In this document: in pieces, positions 33,553 through 41,750 of the stretch | How positions within the stretch are numbered: the first letter of the stretch is position 1 | How the letters are laid out: each line of letters opens with the position of its first letter | From: Acidimicrobiia bacterium | Lineage (GTDB): Bacteria > Actinomycetota > Acidimicrobiia > IMCC26256 > PALSA-610 | DNA length: 64,000 bases | Assembly: GCA_036271555.1 (NCBI GenBank) | Contig: DATBAK010000010.1 | Span: forward strand, 186,001-250,000 | Direction of reading: 5' to 3' | The notes under the pieces: model-generated | What the model saw: the letters and a program-made list of their open reading frames with translations, nothing else | What the model was told of the DNA's origin: nothing | Databases searched by the model: none | Made by a program: the position numbers and the translations under genes

Positions 33553-34481
33553 GCCGCCCGATCGCCGAGCACGAGCTCTCGCGCATCCTCGCCCTCGTCC
33601 CGTGGATCGTCGCCCACCCGGGCACCGCGAAGACCGAGGTCGCGCAGCGCTTCGGCATCTCGATCGAGGATCTCGAGTCCGACCTCGACCTCGTGCTGAT
33701 GATCGGCATCCCGCCGTACTCGCCAGCCGAGTACATCGACGTCGACGCCGAGGGCGACGCGGTGACGATCCGCCTCGCCGACTACTTCCGGCGCCCCCTG
33801 CGGCTCGACCCGGCCGAGGGTCTCGCGTTGCTGGCAGCCGGACGAGCCCTCCTCGCGGTGCCGGGCTCCGACCCGACCGGTCCCCTCGCGACCGCGCTCA
33901 CGAAGCTCGAGGCCGCGCTCGACCTCCCCGACCTCGTCGTGTCGATCGACGCGCCCGCGTTCCTCGACGACGTGCGCGCGGCCGCCGACCACGACGAGCG
34001 CATCGAGATCGACTACTGGTCGGCCGGCCGCGACGAGCTCACGACCCGCCGCATCGACCCGCTCACCGTGTTCTTCGCGCTCGGGGCGTGGTACGTCGAC
34101 GCGTGGTGCCATCGCGCCGACGCCGAGCGGCTCTTCCGCGTCGACCGCATCCGTGCGGTGCGGCCGACGGGGGAGCGGTTCGAACCGAACGGGCCGGGAC
34201 TCTCGCCCGTCGACGTGTACCGACCGCGCGCCGACGATCCGCGCGTGACGTTGTCGCTGCCCGCGACGGCGCAGTGGGTCGCGGAGAGCTACCCGGCCGA
34301 GCTCGTCGAGGAGACCGACGACGGCCGGATCCGCATCCGGCTCGCCGTGAGCGAGCCCGCGTGGCTCGCGCGTCTGCTGCTCCAGGTCGGTCCCGACGCC
34401 CGCGTCGAAGAACCCGAAGCGCTGCGCGCCGTCGCACAGGATGCGGCCGCGCGCGTCGCGGCTCGCTATCGCGCGACGTGA
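33549..34481 (+). CDS. pafC: WYL-domain transcription regulator PafC
   Basis: Second half of PafBC, 310 residues. The N-terminal HTH is ELSRILALVPWIVAHPGTAKTEVAQRFG; the WYL region is IEIDYWSAGRDELTTRRIDP...FFALGAWYVDAWCHRADAERLFRVDR. Partner genes pafB and pafC are expected to form a heterodimer, or a fused protein in some species. ATG 33549 overlaps pafB. The stop overlaps a GTG (34478) that could be an extended lepB start. Confidence 0.92.
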   Translation: MSRPIAEHELSRILALVPWIVAHPGTAKTEVAQRFGISIEDLESDLDLVLMIGIPPYSPAEYIDVDAEGDAVTIRLADYFRRPLRLDPAEGLALLAAGRALLAVPGSDPTGPLATALTKLEAALDLPDLVVSIDAPAFLDDVRAAADHDERIEIDYWSAGRDELTTRRIDPLTVFFALGAWYVDAWCHRADAERLFRVDRIRAVRPTGERFEPNGPGLSPVDVYRPRADDPRVTLSLPATAQWVAESYPAELVEETDDGRIRIRLAVSEPAWLARLLLQVGPDARVEEPEALRAVAQDAAARVAARYRAT

Positions 34482-34555
34482 TCTCGACCGCAGGCCGGGC
34501 ATCCCGGCCCGCAGCGAGTCCGACCAGAGGGCGCGGACGTGGGAGGATGGGCGCC

Positions 34556-35164
34556 GTGACGAGCACCCCGGAAGCCGAGGTCCCCGCCGACGACGGCGAC
34601 GTCCTCCCGAGCTCCGAGGTCTCGAAGTCCCGGCGCCGCTCGAACGGGGCTCGGCAGGCGATCGAGTGGGGAGTCCTGATCGTCGGCGCGCTCGTGATCG
34701 CGCTGCTCATCAAGACGTTCCTGTTCCAGGCCTTCTACATCCCGTCGGCGTCGATGGAACCGACGCTGAAGGTCCACGACCGCGTGCTCGTGAACAAGCT
34801 GAGCTACCACCTGCACGGCGTGCACCGCGGCGACATCATCGTGTTCAAGGCGCCCCCCGAGGAGCGCACCGCGCAGATCAAGGACCTCGTGAAGCGGGTC
34901 ATCGGTTTGCCCGGCGACGTGATCGAAGCGCGCGACAGCCACATCTACATCGACGACCACCTGCTGAGCGAGCCGTACCTGCCCAAGGGCACGATCACCG
35001 ACGACTTACCGAAGCAGACGGTGCCGGCGAACAGCTACTTCATGATGGGCGACAACCGGAGCGCGTCGTCGGACTCACGCGTGTTCGGCCCGATCAAGAA
35101 ATCCGCGATCATCGGGCGCGCCTTCGTCCGAATGTGGCCGCTCACGCGCCTGGGATTCCTGTAG
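34556..35164 (+). CDS. lepB: Signal peptidase I
   Basis: Removes signal peptides of exported proteins. The 202-residue protein has a short polar N-terminus, one membrane helix (VLIVGALVIALLIKTFLFQAF), the catalytic Ser66 in IPSASMEPTL, general-base Lys113 in LVKRVIGLPGD, and MGDNRSASSDSR. Start GTG 34556 is 9 nt after GGGAGG; ATG 34547 or GTG 34478 (in a GTGA overlap with pafC) are alternatives and add only disordered residues. Its last 23 bp overlap the convergent phosphodiesterase gene. Confidence 0.94.
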   Translation: MTSTPEAEVPADDGDVLPSSEVSKSRRRSNGARQAIEWGVLIVGALVIALLIKTFLFQAFYIPSASMEPTLKVHDRVLVNKLSYHLHGVHRGDIIVFKAPPEERTAQIKDLVKRVIGLPGDVIEARDSHIYIDDHLLSEPYLPKGTITDDLPKQTVPANSYFMMGDNRSASSDSRVFGPIKKSAIIGRAFVRMWPLTRLGFL

Positions 35165-35867
35165 CGCCGTCGTCGGCGACCCACTCGCCGACGGTCGCGA
35201 CCATGCGGTCGGGACGATCGCAGTAGAGGCCGTCGACCTGCATCCGCAGTACCTCGCGCAGGTGGCGCACCTCCTGCACATCCCACGCGAACGCGCGCAC
35301 GCCGAAACGGTGGAAGAGCGCGACGAGCCCGCCGGTCCAGTCGGTGTGGTGCATGTTCATCGCGTCGATGCCGAGGGTGCTCAGCTCGTATGCGTGCCGT
35401 TCGAGGTGCGTGCGGATGTGGTCGCGCCGCTCGGAGTGCACGAGCTTGGCGTTCGTGCGGGGCCGGAGTGCGCCGAGCAGACCGACGTCGGGTGAGCACA
35501 GCCAGAGCCGCTCGAGCGCACCGACCCGCTCGGCCACCGCGAGCATCTCGTCGATGACGGAGTCGTCCTTGACGTCGATCGAGAACTCGAAATCGGTGCC
35601 GAGCTCCGCGTAGACGTCGGCGAGCCGGGGCACGCCGAAATCGGCGAGCTCGGCCGCCGTGGACCCGGGCACCTTCCGGCGGCGGAGACCCCGTCCCACC
35701 GCGCCGTCGTGCACGAGGACCGCCTCACCGTCGGCCGAGCGCCAGGCGTCGCTCTCGAGGCCCGACACCCCCGCCGCGAGGGCCCGCCGGAAGGCCGGCA
35801 CCGTGTTCTCGGGCTCCTCCAGCCGGGCGCCACGGTGCGCGAACGTGATCGGCTCCAAGGCCGTCAT
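35142..35867 (-). CDS. Glycerophosphodiester phosphodiesterase family protein
   Basis: Hydrolyses glycerophosphodiesters to glycerol-3-phosphate and alcohol. The 241-residue TIM-barrel protein has the catalytic HRGARLEEPENT at residues 11-22 with His/Arg and Glu, the metal-binding ESDAW (about 39-43) and HDGAVGRGL. No signal peptide is seen, suggesting a cytoplasmic enzyme. ATG 35867 has GGGAGG directly before it (no spacing), so TTG 35858 may be the real start. It overlaps lepB by 23 bp at the 3' ends. Confidence 0.9.
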   Translation of the reverse strand: MTALEPITFAHRGARLEEPENTVPAFRRALAAGVSGLESDAWRSADGEAVLVHDGAVGRGLRRRKVPGSTAAELADFGVPRLADVYAELGTDFEFSIDVKDDSVIDEMLAVAERVGALERLWLCSPDVGLLGALRPRTNAKLVHSERRDHIRTHLERHAYELSTLGIDAMNMHHTDWTGGLVALFHRFGVRAFAWDVQEVRHLREVLRMQVDGLYCDRPDRMVATVGEWVADDGATGIPGA

Positions 35868-35995
35868 CCTCCCACGCCCCGTGAACCACCCGCCGGGCGT
35901 TGGGATCCCGGCGCCTCAAGGCGACCCGTCACCCTGCCGATTGAAGAGCACATCCCCGGGGACGGGCGAGCAGCACGAGGCGCGGAGGCGACACG

Positions 35996-36340
35996 GTGAC
36001 CACGATCAGAGCGAACTGCCCGGCGTGTGGGGACATCCAGCTCACCGCGGCCGAGCTGACGGTGCGAGTCTGCGCCGACGACGACCGTGGTTCGTACTGG
36101 TTCTGCTGCCCCGAGTGTGAGCAGCCCGTCACCAAGGACGCGAGCCCGCGCATCATCGAGCTGCTCGTCTCGAGCGGCGTCCGCAAGCAGGTGTGGCGGA
36201 TGCCGGCCGAGGTGCGCGAGCCGCATTACTGCGGCGACCCGCTCACGCCCGACGACCTCCTCGACTTTCACCTGCTCCTCGAGCGCGACGACTGGTTGTC
36301 GAACCTCGAGCAGACGCTGCGGGGCTCGATCGATCGCTAG
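35996..36340 (+). CDS. Small zinc-ribbon protein
   Basis: A 114-residue protein with two Cys pairs, CPACG near the start and CCPEC around residue 38, likely binding zinc. The rest (RIIELLVSSGVRKQVWRMPAEV, DDLLDFHLLLERDDW) is helical and acidic. GTG 35996 follows GGAGGCGACACG, a good ribosome site. No family with a known role is recognised. It may be a regulator or structural zinc protein. Confidence 0.75.
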   Translation: MTTIRANCPACGDIQLTAAELTVRVCADDDRGSYWFCCPECEQPVTKDASPRIIELLVSSGVRKQVWRMPAEVREPHYCGDPLTPDDLLDFHLLLERDDWLSNLEQTLRGSIDR

Positions 36341-36383
36341 GTCCGAGCGGGCCCGGCACCGCAGGTGCCGAGCGCGTGAGACG

Positions 36384-36389
36384 TAGGCT
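36384..36389 (+). promoter_or_regulatory. -10 box of the 75-residue membrane protein gene (leaderless)
   Basis: TAGGCT, 8 nt before ATG 36398. Confidence 0.45.
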
Positions 36390-36397
36390 CCACTCCG

Positions 36398-36625
36398 ATG
36401 TGGTCCATCGGAGGCGCGGCGCTGACGGCGGTTCTGCTGTGTGCGGCCGCGGTGATCATGGCGATGCGACGGGCGCGCCGGGAGATCGGCCTCGCGCTGG
36501 AGTCGTTCGACGCGCTCCGGCACGAGGTCGCGGACGCGATCGACGGCGCGACGCGCGATGCGGGTCGGGCGCAGGCGACCCGGCAGGTGCTCCTGCGACA
36601 CGGCAACGCGGCGACGCCCCGGTAG
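36398..36625 (+). CDS. Small N-terminally anchored membrane protein
   Basis: A 75-residue product with a membrane helix at the very start (GGAALTAVLLCAAAVIMAM) followed by a charged helix (RRARREIGLALESFDALRHEV) on the cytoplasmic side. It lies directly before tatA, 40 bp away. The layout resembles small scaffolds near secretion genes, but no homology is recognised. Confidence 0.65.
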   Translation: MWSIGGAALTAVLLCAAAVIMAMRRARREIGLALESFDALRHEVADAIDGATRDAGRAQATRQVLLRHGNAATPR

Positions 36626-36665
36626 CATCGACACCGCGACGCAGGCCTACGGCGAAAGGAACCCG

Positions 36666-37064
36666 ATGAGTCTCGGCCCCGCCGAGATCCTTGTGGTCCT
36701 GGTTCTCGCGCTGATCGTCTTCGGTCCGAAGAAGCTCCCGGAGGTCGGGCGCCAGATCGGCGGGGCGCTGCGCGAGCTGCGCAAGATGCAGGCGTCGGTC
36801 GAGGCCGAGGTTCGCTCGGTCATCGACGACCACGTCGGGCCGACCGCGACCATGCAGCCCAATCCGCAACCGCCGCTCGGCGAGCCCATCGCTCCGATCG
36901 CCGAGCTCGCCGAGCCTTCGCTCGACCTTCCGATCGAGGCCGTGAGCCGACCGAGCGAGCCCGTGCCGCCGCCCGCGCCCGACGTCCAACCACCCGCCCC
37001 GCCTCCGGTCGCCGACCGCGAGCCGTCCGACATCGATCGCCTGTCGGGCGGGTCCTTCAGCTAG
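36666..37064 (+). CDS. tatA: Sec-independent translocase subunit TatA/TatB
   Basis: Builds the protein-conducting part of the Tat system. The 132-residue protein has the short TatA/B membrane helix (GPAEILVVLVLALIVFGPKKLPEVG), an amphipathic helix (GRQIGGALRELRKMQASVEAEV) and a long proline-rich tail. The N-terminal GPAEI and FGPKKLPE fit TatA; the tail length resembles TatB, so the single copy may serve both roles. A ribosome site AAAGGA precedes ATG 36666, and tatC follows after 24 bp. Confidence 0.92.
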   Translation: MSLGPAEILVVLVLALIVFGPKKLPEVGRQIGGALRELRKMQASVEAEVRSVIDDHVGPTATMQPNPQPPLGEPIAPIAELAEPSLDLPIEAVSRPSEPVPPPAPDVQPPAPPPVADREPSDIDRLSGGSFS

Positions 37065-37088
37065 CGCCGAGACACCAGGCAGCCGACC

Positions 37089-37847
37089 GTGGCGGACGAA
37101 CCCGAGGCGGACGCGTCCGCCGGACGCATGACGCTCGTCGAGCACCTGACCGAGCTGCGGAAGCGGCTCGTCATCTCGGTGATCGCGATCGTCGTCGGCG
37201 CGACGATCGCCTTCCTCGTCTACAACCGGATCCTGCACGTGCTGCAGCACCCGTACGCCCAGGTCACGCGCAACCACAACGGGTGTGGGCACAAGGGCTG
37301 CAACCTCATCGTCACCGACCCGCTCGCGCCGTTCATCGTGCGGCTCAAGGTCTCGAGCTACGGCGGGCTCGTGATCGCGCTGCCCGTGGTGCTGTGGCAG
37401 GTCTGGCGCTTCATCACGCCGGGGCTCAATCCCAACGAGAAGAAGTACGCGATCCCGTTCATCCTGTCGTCGATCCTGCTCTTCGTCATGGGTGGCGCGG
37501 TCGCGTGGCTCACGTTCCCGAAGGCGCTGAGCTTCCTCGTGTCCATTGGCGGCGGCTCCCTCACACCGTTCTTCACGGCCGACAAGTACCTCACGTTCAT
37601 CTCGTTGATGATCATCGCCTTCGGCCTGTCGTTCGAGTTCCCCGTGGTGCTCGTGTTCCTGATGATCGCCCGGGTCCTGAAGACCAGCACGCTGCGCAAG
37701 TACCGTCGGCACGCGGCCGTGGGGATCACCGCATTCGCCGCGATCATCACGCCGAGTCAGGATCCCTACTCGCTCTTCTTCATGGCCGCACCCATGTACC
37801 TCTTCTACGAGGGCTCGATCATCATCGGAAGGATGTTGAAGCGATGA
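37089..37847 (+). CDS. tatC: Sec-independent translocase subunit TatC
   Basis: Recognises twin-arginine signal peptides. The 252-residue protein has six membrane helices and the conserved N-terminal cytoplasmic motif MTLVEHLTELRKRL (about 14-27), PGLNPNEKKY, FGLSFEFPVVL and ITPSQDPYSLF. A Cys-rich insert (NGCGHKGCN) lies in the first periplasmic loop, where many TatC lack cysteines. Start GTG 37089. It is coupled by ATGA to the next membrane protein. Confidence 0.95.
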   Translation: MADEPEADASAGRMTLVEHLTELRKRLVISVIAIVVGATIAFLVYNRILHVLQHPYAQVTRNHNGCGHKGCNLIVTDPLAPFIVRLKVSSYGGLVIALPVVLWQVWRFITPGLNPNEKKYAIPFILSSILLFVMGGAVAWLTFPKALSFLVSIGGGSLTPFFTADKYLTFISLMIIAFGLSFEFPVVLVFLMIARVLKTSTLRKYRRHAAVGITAFAAIITPSQDPYSLFFMAAPMYLFYEGSIIIGRMLKR

Positions 37848-38365
37848 GCAGCCCCGGCGCCCGTCAACGTCGACGTCGCGACCAGTACCAGGCGCCGCGC
37901 ACGCGCCGCGAGCTCACGATCGCGGTCGGTGTCGCCGCGGGGATCGTCGTCGGCACCGCGATCATGGTCTGGCTGCTGCGGCCGGGCGGGATGGCCGACC
38001 GCCAACCACGCTCGTCGTGGGTCATCGGCCTCGCGCTCCTCGCGGCGATCGTCGCGGTGTGGCTCGTCGTGTCGAACGCCGACCGCCGCGACCTCAACGC
38101 GCCGGTGTGGATCGGGGGATCACTCGCAGGGATCCTCGTGCTGGCGATCGTCATCGGCCTCGTATGGCCGCACGGGCTGCTGCGCCACACACCCACGCCG
38201 ATCACCGCGCCGCCGACCCAGACGACGCAACCGACGTCGTCCACGACACCGACCGCGAGCACGACCGCGCCGACGGGCAGCACCGCCACGCCGGGCGCGT
38301 CGACGACGCAACCGACTGCGACCACCACGGCCACGACGACGGCACCGACCAGCTCGAGCCCGTGA
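37844..38365 (+). CDS. Membrane protein with Thr/Pro-rich tail
   Basis: A 173-residue product: basic N-terminus (RQRRRRDQYQAPRTRRE), three membrane helices (IAVGVAAGIVVGTAIMVWLL, WVIGLALLAAIVAVWLVV, WIGGSLAGILVLAIVIGLVW) and a 60-residue Thr/Ser/Pro/Ala-rich tail that may be outside the cell and glycosylated. ATG 37844 overlaps tatC, and the stop overlaps the helicase GTG. Function unknown. Confidence 0.7.
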   Translation: MSSPGARQRRRRDQYQAPRTRRELTIAVGVAAGIVVGTAIMVWLLRPGGMADRQPRSSWVIGLALLAAIVAVWLVVSNADRRDLNAPVWIGGSLAGILVLAIVIGLVWPHGLLRHTPTPITAPPTQTTQPTSSTTPTASTTAPTGSTATPGASTTQPTATTTATTTAPTSSSP

Positions 38366-40998
38366 GCGGGGCCGCCCGGGCGGAGTTCGAGGCCCGACGC
38401 CCGTTCCCGCTGGACGACTTCCAGCGCCGGGCCCTCGATGCGCTCGACGCGGGTCGCTCGGTGCTGGTCGCCGCGCCGACGGGTTCGGGCAAGACGCTGG
38501 TCGCGGAGTACGCGGTCGCCCTCGCGCTCGCGTCGGGGCAAAAGGTCTTCTACACGACGCCGCTCAAGGCGCTGTCGAACCAGAAGTTCGGCGACTTCGC
38601 CCGCGAGCTCGGCGCGGACCAGGTCGGCCTGCTCACGGGGGACAACTCGATCAACGGCGAGGCGCCGGTCGTCGTGATGACGACCGAGGTGCTGCGCAAC
38701 ATGATCTACGCGCGCTCGCCGACGCTCGACGGCCTCCGCTACGTCGTGCTCGACGAGGTGCACTACCTCCAGAACCGCTACCGCGGCGCGGTGTGGGAAG
38801 AGGTGATCATCCACCTGCCCGGCGCCGTCGACCTCGTGTGTCTCTCCGCGACCGTGTCGAACGCCGAGGAGGTCGCCGACTGGATCGGCACCGTGCGCGG
38901 TGACACCGCCGCGATCATCGAGGAGACCCGGCCGGTCGAGCTCCAACACCTCTACGCCGTGGGCGACCGCGCCGGCGACGCGATGCTGCTCCTGCCCACG
39001 TTCGTCGAAGGTCCCGACGGCGAGCTGCGCCCGAATCCCGAGGCCTCGCGACTCGACCAGAGCGGATCGCGCGGTCCGCGTCCGGCGGGGCGCCGCCGCG
39101 GTCGGCTCGCGACACCGTGGCGCGAGGAAGTCGTCGACCGCCTCGCCGATGAGCGGATGCTGCCCGCCATCGTGTTCGTGTTCAGCCGCGCCGGCTGCGA
39201 CGCCGCGGTCGAGCAGTGCGTCGCATCGGGCCTGCGCCTCACGACGAGCGAGGAGGCGCGCGCGCTCCAACACATCGCGGAGGCGCACACGGCCGAGCTC
39301 TCGGCCGACGACCTCGACGCGCTCGAGTACGACGCGTGGCTCGGCGGGCTGCTCGCGGGCTTCGCCGCGCACCACGCGGGCATGGTCCCGCCGATGAAGG
39401 AGGCGGTCGAGGAGGGCTTCGCGGCCGGGCTCGTGAAGGTCGTGTTCGCGACCGAGACACTCTCGCTCGGCATCAACATGCCCGCGCGCTCGGTGGTGAT
39501 CGAGAAGCTCTCGAAGTTCACGGGCGAGCACCACGAGTTCCTCACGCCCGGCGAGTACACCCAGCTCGCAGGGCGCGCCGGCCGGCGGGGCATCGACGAC
39601 GTCGGCTTCGTCGTCGTGCTCTGGAACCCGTTCGTGACGTTCGATCAGGTCGCGGGGCTCGCGAGCCGGCGCACCTACGCGCTCGCGTCGTCGTTCCGGC
39701 CGACGTACAACATGGCCGTCAACCTGGTGCGGCGCTATCCGCCGGACCAGGCCCGGCACCTCCTGAACCTCTCGTTCGCGCAGTACCACGCCGACCGCGA
39801 CGTCGTGACCCTCGAACGGCTGCTCGAGCACAACCGTGAGCTGCTCGCGCGCCAGCAAACCGCGGCGCGCACCGACCGGGGCGACGTCGACGAGTACCGC
39901 GCGATCGCGGGCGAGCTCGAGGCCGCGCGCCGGACGGCGAAGGCCGCCCGCCCGGCCCGCCTCGAGGCCCTGCGCCCCGGCGACGTCGTCATGTCACCCC
40001 GGCGCGGTGGACGGGTCGTCGTGCTGAAGCAGGATCGCGGGCGGGGCGGCAATCGCGTGCTCGCGCTCACCGCCGGGCGCGACCTCGTGCGGCTCGGCCC
40101 GGAGGACTTCCACGAGAAGGTTCGCCGGGTTGCGACGATCGAGCTCCCGAGGCCGTTCCGGCCGCACGATCAGCGCTTTCAACGGGTCGCCGCCGATGCG
40201 CTGCGTCGCCTGCCCGAGGTCGAGGAGGAAGACGACCGTCACGACGCGACGCGCGAGCGGGTGGAGGAGCTCGAGCGCGCGCTCGCCGCGCACCCACTCG
40301 CGGACGCGCCCGACCGCACGCGGGTGTTGCGGGCTGCGTACGCGGCGGATCGGCTCGAGAAGGAGATCGCGCGCCAGGAGCGTCGGGTCGCGGGTCGGAC
40401 CGAGAGCCTCGCCCGGCAGCTCGACCGCGTGCTCACGGTGCTCGAGGCGTGGGGGTACGTCGAGGGCTGGACGCTCACGAGCGCGGGCGAGCTCCTCGCC
40501 CGGCTCTACACCGAGACCGACCTCGTCGTCGCGGAGGCGCTCCGCGAGGGATTGCTCGACGGGCTCGACGCCGGCGAGCTCGCGGGCCTCACGTCGTGCT
40601 TCACGTACGAGCGACGGGGGCCCGACGCCGACACGATCCAGCCCCCGGCGCACTGGCCGAGCCCGCGGGTCGCGCAGCGCTCGCGGGCTATCGAGAAGGT
40701 CTGGCGCGACCTGATGCTCTCCGAACGCGACGGTCGGCTGCCGGAGACCCGCCAGCCCGATCCCGGGCTCGTGCCCAACGTCACCGGGTGGGCGCGGGGC
40801 GACGCGCTCGCGACCGTGCTCGAGGACGGGGAGCTCACGGGTGGCGACTTCGTGCGCAACGTGAAGCAGTGCATCGACCTGCTCCGTCAGATCGGCGACG
40901 TCGCCCCCGACCCCGCGACCGCCGCGACCGCGCGCGCGGCGGCCGACGCGTGCTCACGCGGCGTCGTCGCGGCGTCGAGCGCCGTGCACGTGCCGTGA
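38362..40998 (+). CDS. helY: Ski2/HelY-like DEVH-box RNA helicase
   Basis: ATP-dependent RNA helicase of the Ski2/Mtr4 superfamily, probably in RNA turnover. The 878-residue protein has Walker A APTGSGKT (38-45), DEVH in VVLDEVHYLQ, SAT in CLSATVSN, GINMPAR and the QLAGRAGRRGIDD motif VI; the C-terminal third holds the Ski2-type helical domain and SH3-like loop. It starts at GTG 38362 (GTGA overlap). In mycobacteria helY also follows tatA-tatC near pafBC, so the order is conserved. Confidence 0.94.
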   Translation: MSGAARAEFEARRPFPLDDFQRRALDALDAGRSVLVAAPTGSGKTLVAEYAVALALASGQKVFYTTPLKALSNQKFGDFARELGADQVGLLTGDNSINGEAPVVVMTTEVLRNMIYARSPTLDGLRYVVLDEVHYLQNRYRGAVWEEVIIHLPGAVDLVCLSATVSNAEEVADWIGTVRGDTAAIIEETRPVELQHLYAVGDRAGDAMLLLPTFVEGPDGELRPNPEASRLDQSGSRGPRPAGRRRGRLATPWREEVVDRLADERMLPAIVFVFSRAGCDAAVEQCVASGLRLTTSEEARALQHIAEAHTAELSADDLDALEYDAWLGGLLAGFAAHHAGMVPPMKEAVEEGFAAGLVKVVFATETLSLGINMPARSVVIEKLSKFTGEHHEFLTPGEYTQLAGRAGRRGIDDVGFVVVLWNPFVTFDQVAGLASRRTYALASSFRPTYNMAVNLVRRYPPDQARHLLNLSFAQYHADRDVVTLERLLEHNRELLARQQTAARTDRGDVDEYRAIAGELEAARRTAKAARPARLEALRPGDVVMSPRRGGRVVVLKQDRGRGGNRVLALTAGRDLVRLGPEDFHEKVRRVATIELPRPFRPHDQRFQRVAADALRRLPEVEEEDDRHDATRERVEELERALAAHPLADAPDRTRVLRAAYAADRLEKEIARQERRVAGRTESLARQLDRVLTVLEAWGYVEGWTLTSAGELLARLYTETDLVVAEALREGLLDGLDAGELAGLTSCFTYERRGPDADTIQPPAHWPSPRVAQRSRAIEKVWRDLMLSERDGRLPETRQPDPGLVPNVTGWARGDALATVLEDGELTGGDFVRNVKQCIDLLRQIGDVAPDPATAATARAAADACSRGVVAASSAVHVP

Positions 40999-41015
40999 AC
41001 CCGTGAGGCCCAGCG

Positions 41016-41037
41016 AGGCGCAGACCGCAGCCGCATG
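41016..41037 (+). repeat. Shortened derivative of the 86-bp ATGA cassette
   Basis: AGGCGCAGACCGCAG (left end of the cassette) is joined directly to CCGCATG (right end), the last three bases being the start of the next gene. The middle of the element is missing. It lies between the helicase stop and ATG 41035. Confidence 0.6.
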
Positions 41038-41697
41038 GGCATAGCGCCGGGCGAGGAGTGGGGCGAGCCGTGCGCGGACGCGCCCGCGCTGACCGTCGAG
41101 GGCGACGACGGCGACCTCGCGAGCGCGGTCCGTGACGCGCCGATCGGCGCGCTCGTCCGGTTCGTCCCCGCTGCGACGAGTGACCTGGCGCGCGCGCTCG
41201 GGCTGCGCGCGGGCGCCGAGCCGCGCGGCGTCGCGCTGCCGCTCGACGCACTCGACCTCGGAGACGGCACGCTCGCGGTGAACGCGATCGTGCTCGGCGT
41301 GCCACCGGACCGCTTGACTGCACTCGGACGCGCGCGGCCGCTCACGCTCGCGCTCGACGGCCACGACGCCGACGCCGCGGTGAGCCGCGCGACGACGATC
41401 GTGGTGGCGAACGGGCAGTGGCTTCGCGGATGCGATCTCGTGCCGCGTGGCCATCCCGGCGACGGCCGGGCCGAGGTGCAGGCGTACCGGCTGCGACCCG
41501 GCGAGCGCGCCGCGATGCGGTCCCGATTGTCGACCGGTACCCACCTGCCCCATTCGCGCATCGTCACGCGTACCGCCCGCGCGGTCACCGTCCGTACGCC
41601 CAGACCGTGGCCGTTCGAGGTCGACGGAAGGCTGCGCGAGCCGGTGACCGAGCTGCACGCGACCGTGGTCCCGGCGCGCTTTCGCCTCTTGGTTTGA
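41035..41697 (+). CDS. YegS/diacylglycerol kinase-like C-terminal domain protein
   Basis: A 220-residue protein matching the C-terminal part of lipid kinases: ATSDLARALGL aligns with the family's G-T-x-N-D-x-A-R element, then LPLDALDLGDGTLAVNAIVLG, VVANGQWLRGCDLVPRGHPGDG and PWPFEVDGR. The N-terminal half with the catalytic G-G-D-G-T loop is absent, so ordinary kinase activity is unlikely. ATG 41035 lies at the end of the shortened cassette. It could be a lipid-binding remnant or a specialised protein. Confidence 0.7.
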   Translation: MGIAPGEEWGEPCADAPALTVEGDDGDLASAVRDAPIGALVRFVPAATSDLARALGLRAGAEPRGVALPLDALDLGDGTLAVNAIVLGVPPDRLTALGRARPLTLALDGHDADAAVSRATTIVVANGQWLRGCDLVPRGHPGDGRAEVQAYRLRPGERAAMRSRLSTGTHLPHSRIVTRTARAVTVRTPRPWPFEVDGRLREPVTELHATVVPARFRLLV

Positions 41698-41735
41698 GGC
41701 GCGCACCATCGCGCGTTTCCGCGACCTCGCGCCGG

Positions 41736-41741
41736 TACCAT
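41736..41741 (+). promoter_or_regulatory. -10 box of the ThyX-like gene (near-leaderless)
   Basis: TACCAT, 9 nt before ATG 41751. Confidence 0.4.
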
Positions 41742-41750
41742 CGGCGACCC

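Noticed and set aside
34478-34556. A further copy of the 86-bp cassette between pafC and lepB
   Set aside because: Only about ten bases (GACCGCAGGC) match and the spacing and right end are absent, so this may be chance.
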